In this document: piece after piece, positions 7,488 through 7,779 of the stretch
Layout of the letters: each line of letters opens with the position of its first letter
How positions within the stretch are numbered: position 1 is the stretch's first letter
Source: Bacteroidia bacterium
Lineage (GTDB): Bacteria > Bacteroidota > Bacteroidia > NS11-12g > UBA955
Length of the DNA: 7,779 nucleotides
NCBI GenBank assembly: GCA_014376345.1
Contig: JACMRS010000095.1
Coordinates: 1 to 7,779, forward strand
Reading direction: 5' to 3'
Notes under the pieces: model-generated
Told to the model about the DNA's origin: nothing
Database searches by the model: none
The model's input: only the letters and a program-made list of their open reading frames with translations
Made by a program: the position numbers and the translations under genes

Positions 7488-7522
7488 GGAATACCTTCAA
7501 CAGAATTTTGTTCAGAATGATG
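7488..7522. repeat. 35-bp degenerate direct repeat, copy 1
   Basis: It begins GGAATACC and ends AATGATG, and matches copy 2 (7609-7643) at 28 of 35 positions without gaps; the copies are 121 bp apart. Its middle, AACAGAATTTTGTT (7499-7512), is a near-perfect palindrome with one G/T mismatch pair, so it could form a small hairpin. It lies in non-coding sequence between convergent genes. Confidence 0.7.
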
Positions 7523-7573
7523 AATATTTAAATTATAAAACTGTTCTAGTCTGTAAATTAGATTTTTCACTTC

Positions 7574-7588
7574 CTCGGCTGAGCCGAG
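7574..7588. repeat. Perfect 15-bp palindrome (GC-rich hairpin)
   Basis: CTCGGCT and AGCCGAG are exact inverted arms around a single central G. As RNA it would fold as a 6-bp GC-rich stem with a three-base loop. It is strikingly GC-rich against the surrounding A/T sequence and lies between the two copies of the 35-bp repeat. Neither side carries a T-tract, so it is not a standard intrinsic terminator, though it may still slow polymerase or protect 3' ends between the convergent genes. Confidence 0.7.
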
Positions 7589-7608
7589 ACAAGCTATTTA
7601 GTGGTGAT

Positions 7609-7643
7609 GGAATACCATCAACTAAATTATGCTCAAAATGACG
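7609..7643. repeat. 35-bp degenerate direct repeat, copy 2
   Basis: It begins GGAATACC and ends AATGACG. Seven substitutions separate it from copy 1, spread along the unit and including four transitions. The central palindrome of copy 1 is not preserved here. It is followed six bases later by the AAATC heptamer array, so palindrome, 35-bp unit and heptamers lie in series within about 110 bp. Confidence 0.7.
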
Positions 7644-7649
7644 TGCTCT

Positions 7650-7681
7650 AAAATCACAAATCTAAAATCAAATCACAAATC
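7650..7681. repeat. AAATC heptamer array (downstream copy)
   Basis: Units on the plus strand are AAAATC (7650), ACAAATC (7656), TAAAATC (7663), a short AAATC (7670) and ACAAATC (7675). This is the same 7-bp unit as the GATTT array at 6636-6685 but in the opposite orientation. The last units contain the stop codon of the minus-strand partial gene. Confidence 0.65.
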
Positions 7682-7779
7682 TGTTTTTCGGTTTTTTGTA
7701 AACTTGATTTTATGCTCCTCCTCAGTTAACTCTATCATTTTATTGGTGACATCTATTACGATTTGCTTTTGTTGAACTA
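7673..7779 (-). CDS. C-terminal end of a minus-strand gene, product unknown (cut by window edge)
   Basis: Reading the minus strand from the right edge, one frame stays open for 34 full codons and ends in TGA at 7675-7673. The peptide includes VQQKQIVIDVTNKMIELTEE and then a Lys/Arg-rich tail ending KTDL. The amphipathic, charged composition looks like real coding sequence, but it is too short to assign a family. The last three codons (GAT, TTG, TGA) fall inside the AAATC heptamer array, so the repeat supplies the C-terminus. The gene is convergent with the 6769-7425 gene, leaving a 247-bp repeat-filled spacer. The other minus-strand frames over this stretch contain stops. Confidence 0.5.
   Translation of the reverse strand, partial: VQQKQIVIDVTNKMIELTEEEHKIKFTKNRKTDL

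Noticed and set aside
7574..7588. Palindrome as an intrinsic terminator
   Set aside because: The stem is strong but no T-tract follows it on either strand, so it does not meet the usual terminator pattern.
6636..7681. Heptamer and 35-bp repeats as a CRISPR array
   Set aside because: The heptamers are contiguous without unique spacers, the 35-bp unit has only two diverged copies, and there is no cas gene.

Overview
The window is AT-rich chromosomal DNA that reads as Bacteroidota. The evidence is compositional and contextual: lipoprotein and secretory signals of the '...AQ' or '...SQ' type, A/T-rich leaders without clear Shine-Dalgarno sequences, a divergent ClpS, and a very large secreted protein with no recognisable domain. 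No rRNA, tRNA, CRISPR array or insertion sequence is visible. Genus-level placement is not possible from this window.

Positions 1-6544 hold five genes, all on the minus strand. In transcription order they are: a 1463-residue secreted protein of unknown function (6544-2153); plsY, the glycerol-3-phosphate acyltransferase of phospholipid synthesis (2117-1470, TTG start); clpS, the N-end-rule adaptor for ClpAP (1460-1161); an M48-family lipoprotein metalloprotease of the Oma1/BepA/LoiP type (1090-296); and the first 88 codons of 3-oxoacid CoA-transferase subunit A (266 to the left edge). Gaps are 35, 9, 70 and 29 bp, so part or all of the run may be co-transcribed. The 70-bp gap between clpS and the protease consists almost entirely of a degenerate 12-13 bp repeat. 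The first four genes share an envelope and protein-quality theme (secreted protein, membrane lipid, proteolysis adaptor, periplasmic protease), but sequence alone does not show that they act together. The CoA-transferase is metabolic.

Positions 6545-7779 look different. A short divergent plus-strand gene (6769-7425) encodes a 218-residue secreted protein that I do not recognise; it carries the motif LIFDxCD twice. It is bracketed by heptamer arrays in opposite orientation (GATTT units at 6636-6685, AAATC units at 7650-7681). The spacer downstream of it holds two copies of a 35-bp degenerate direct repeat and, between them, a perfect 15-bp palindrome. The right edge carries the last 34 codons of another minus-strand gene, whose stop codon lies inside the AAATC array. 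This end is an accessory-like, repeat-rich patch.

No clear defence system, biosynthetic cluster or mobile element was found. The items most worth following up are the giant uncharacterised secreted protein next to plsY and the small duplicated-motif protein in its repeat frame.
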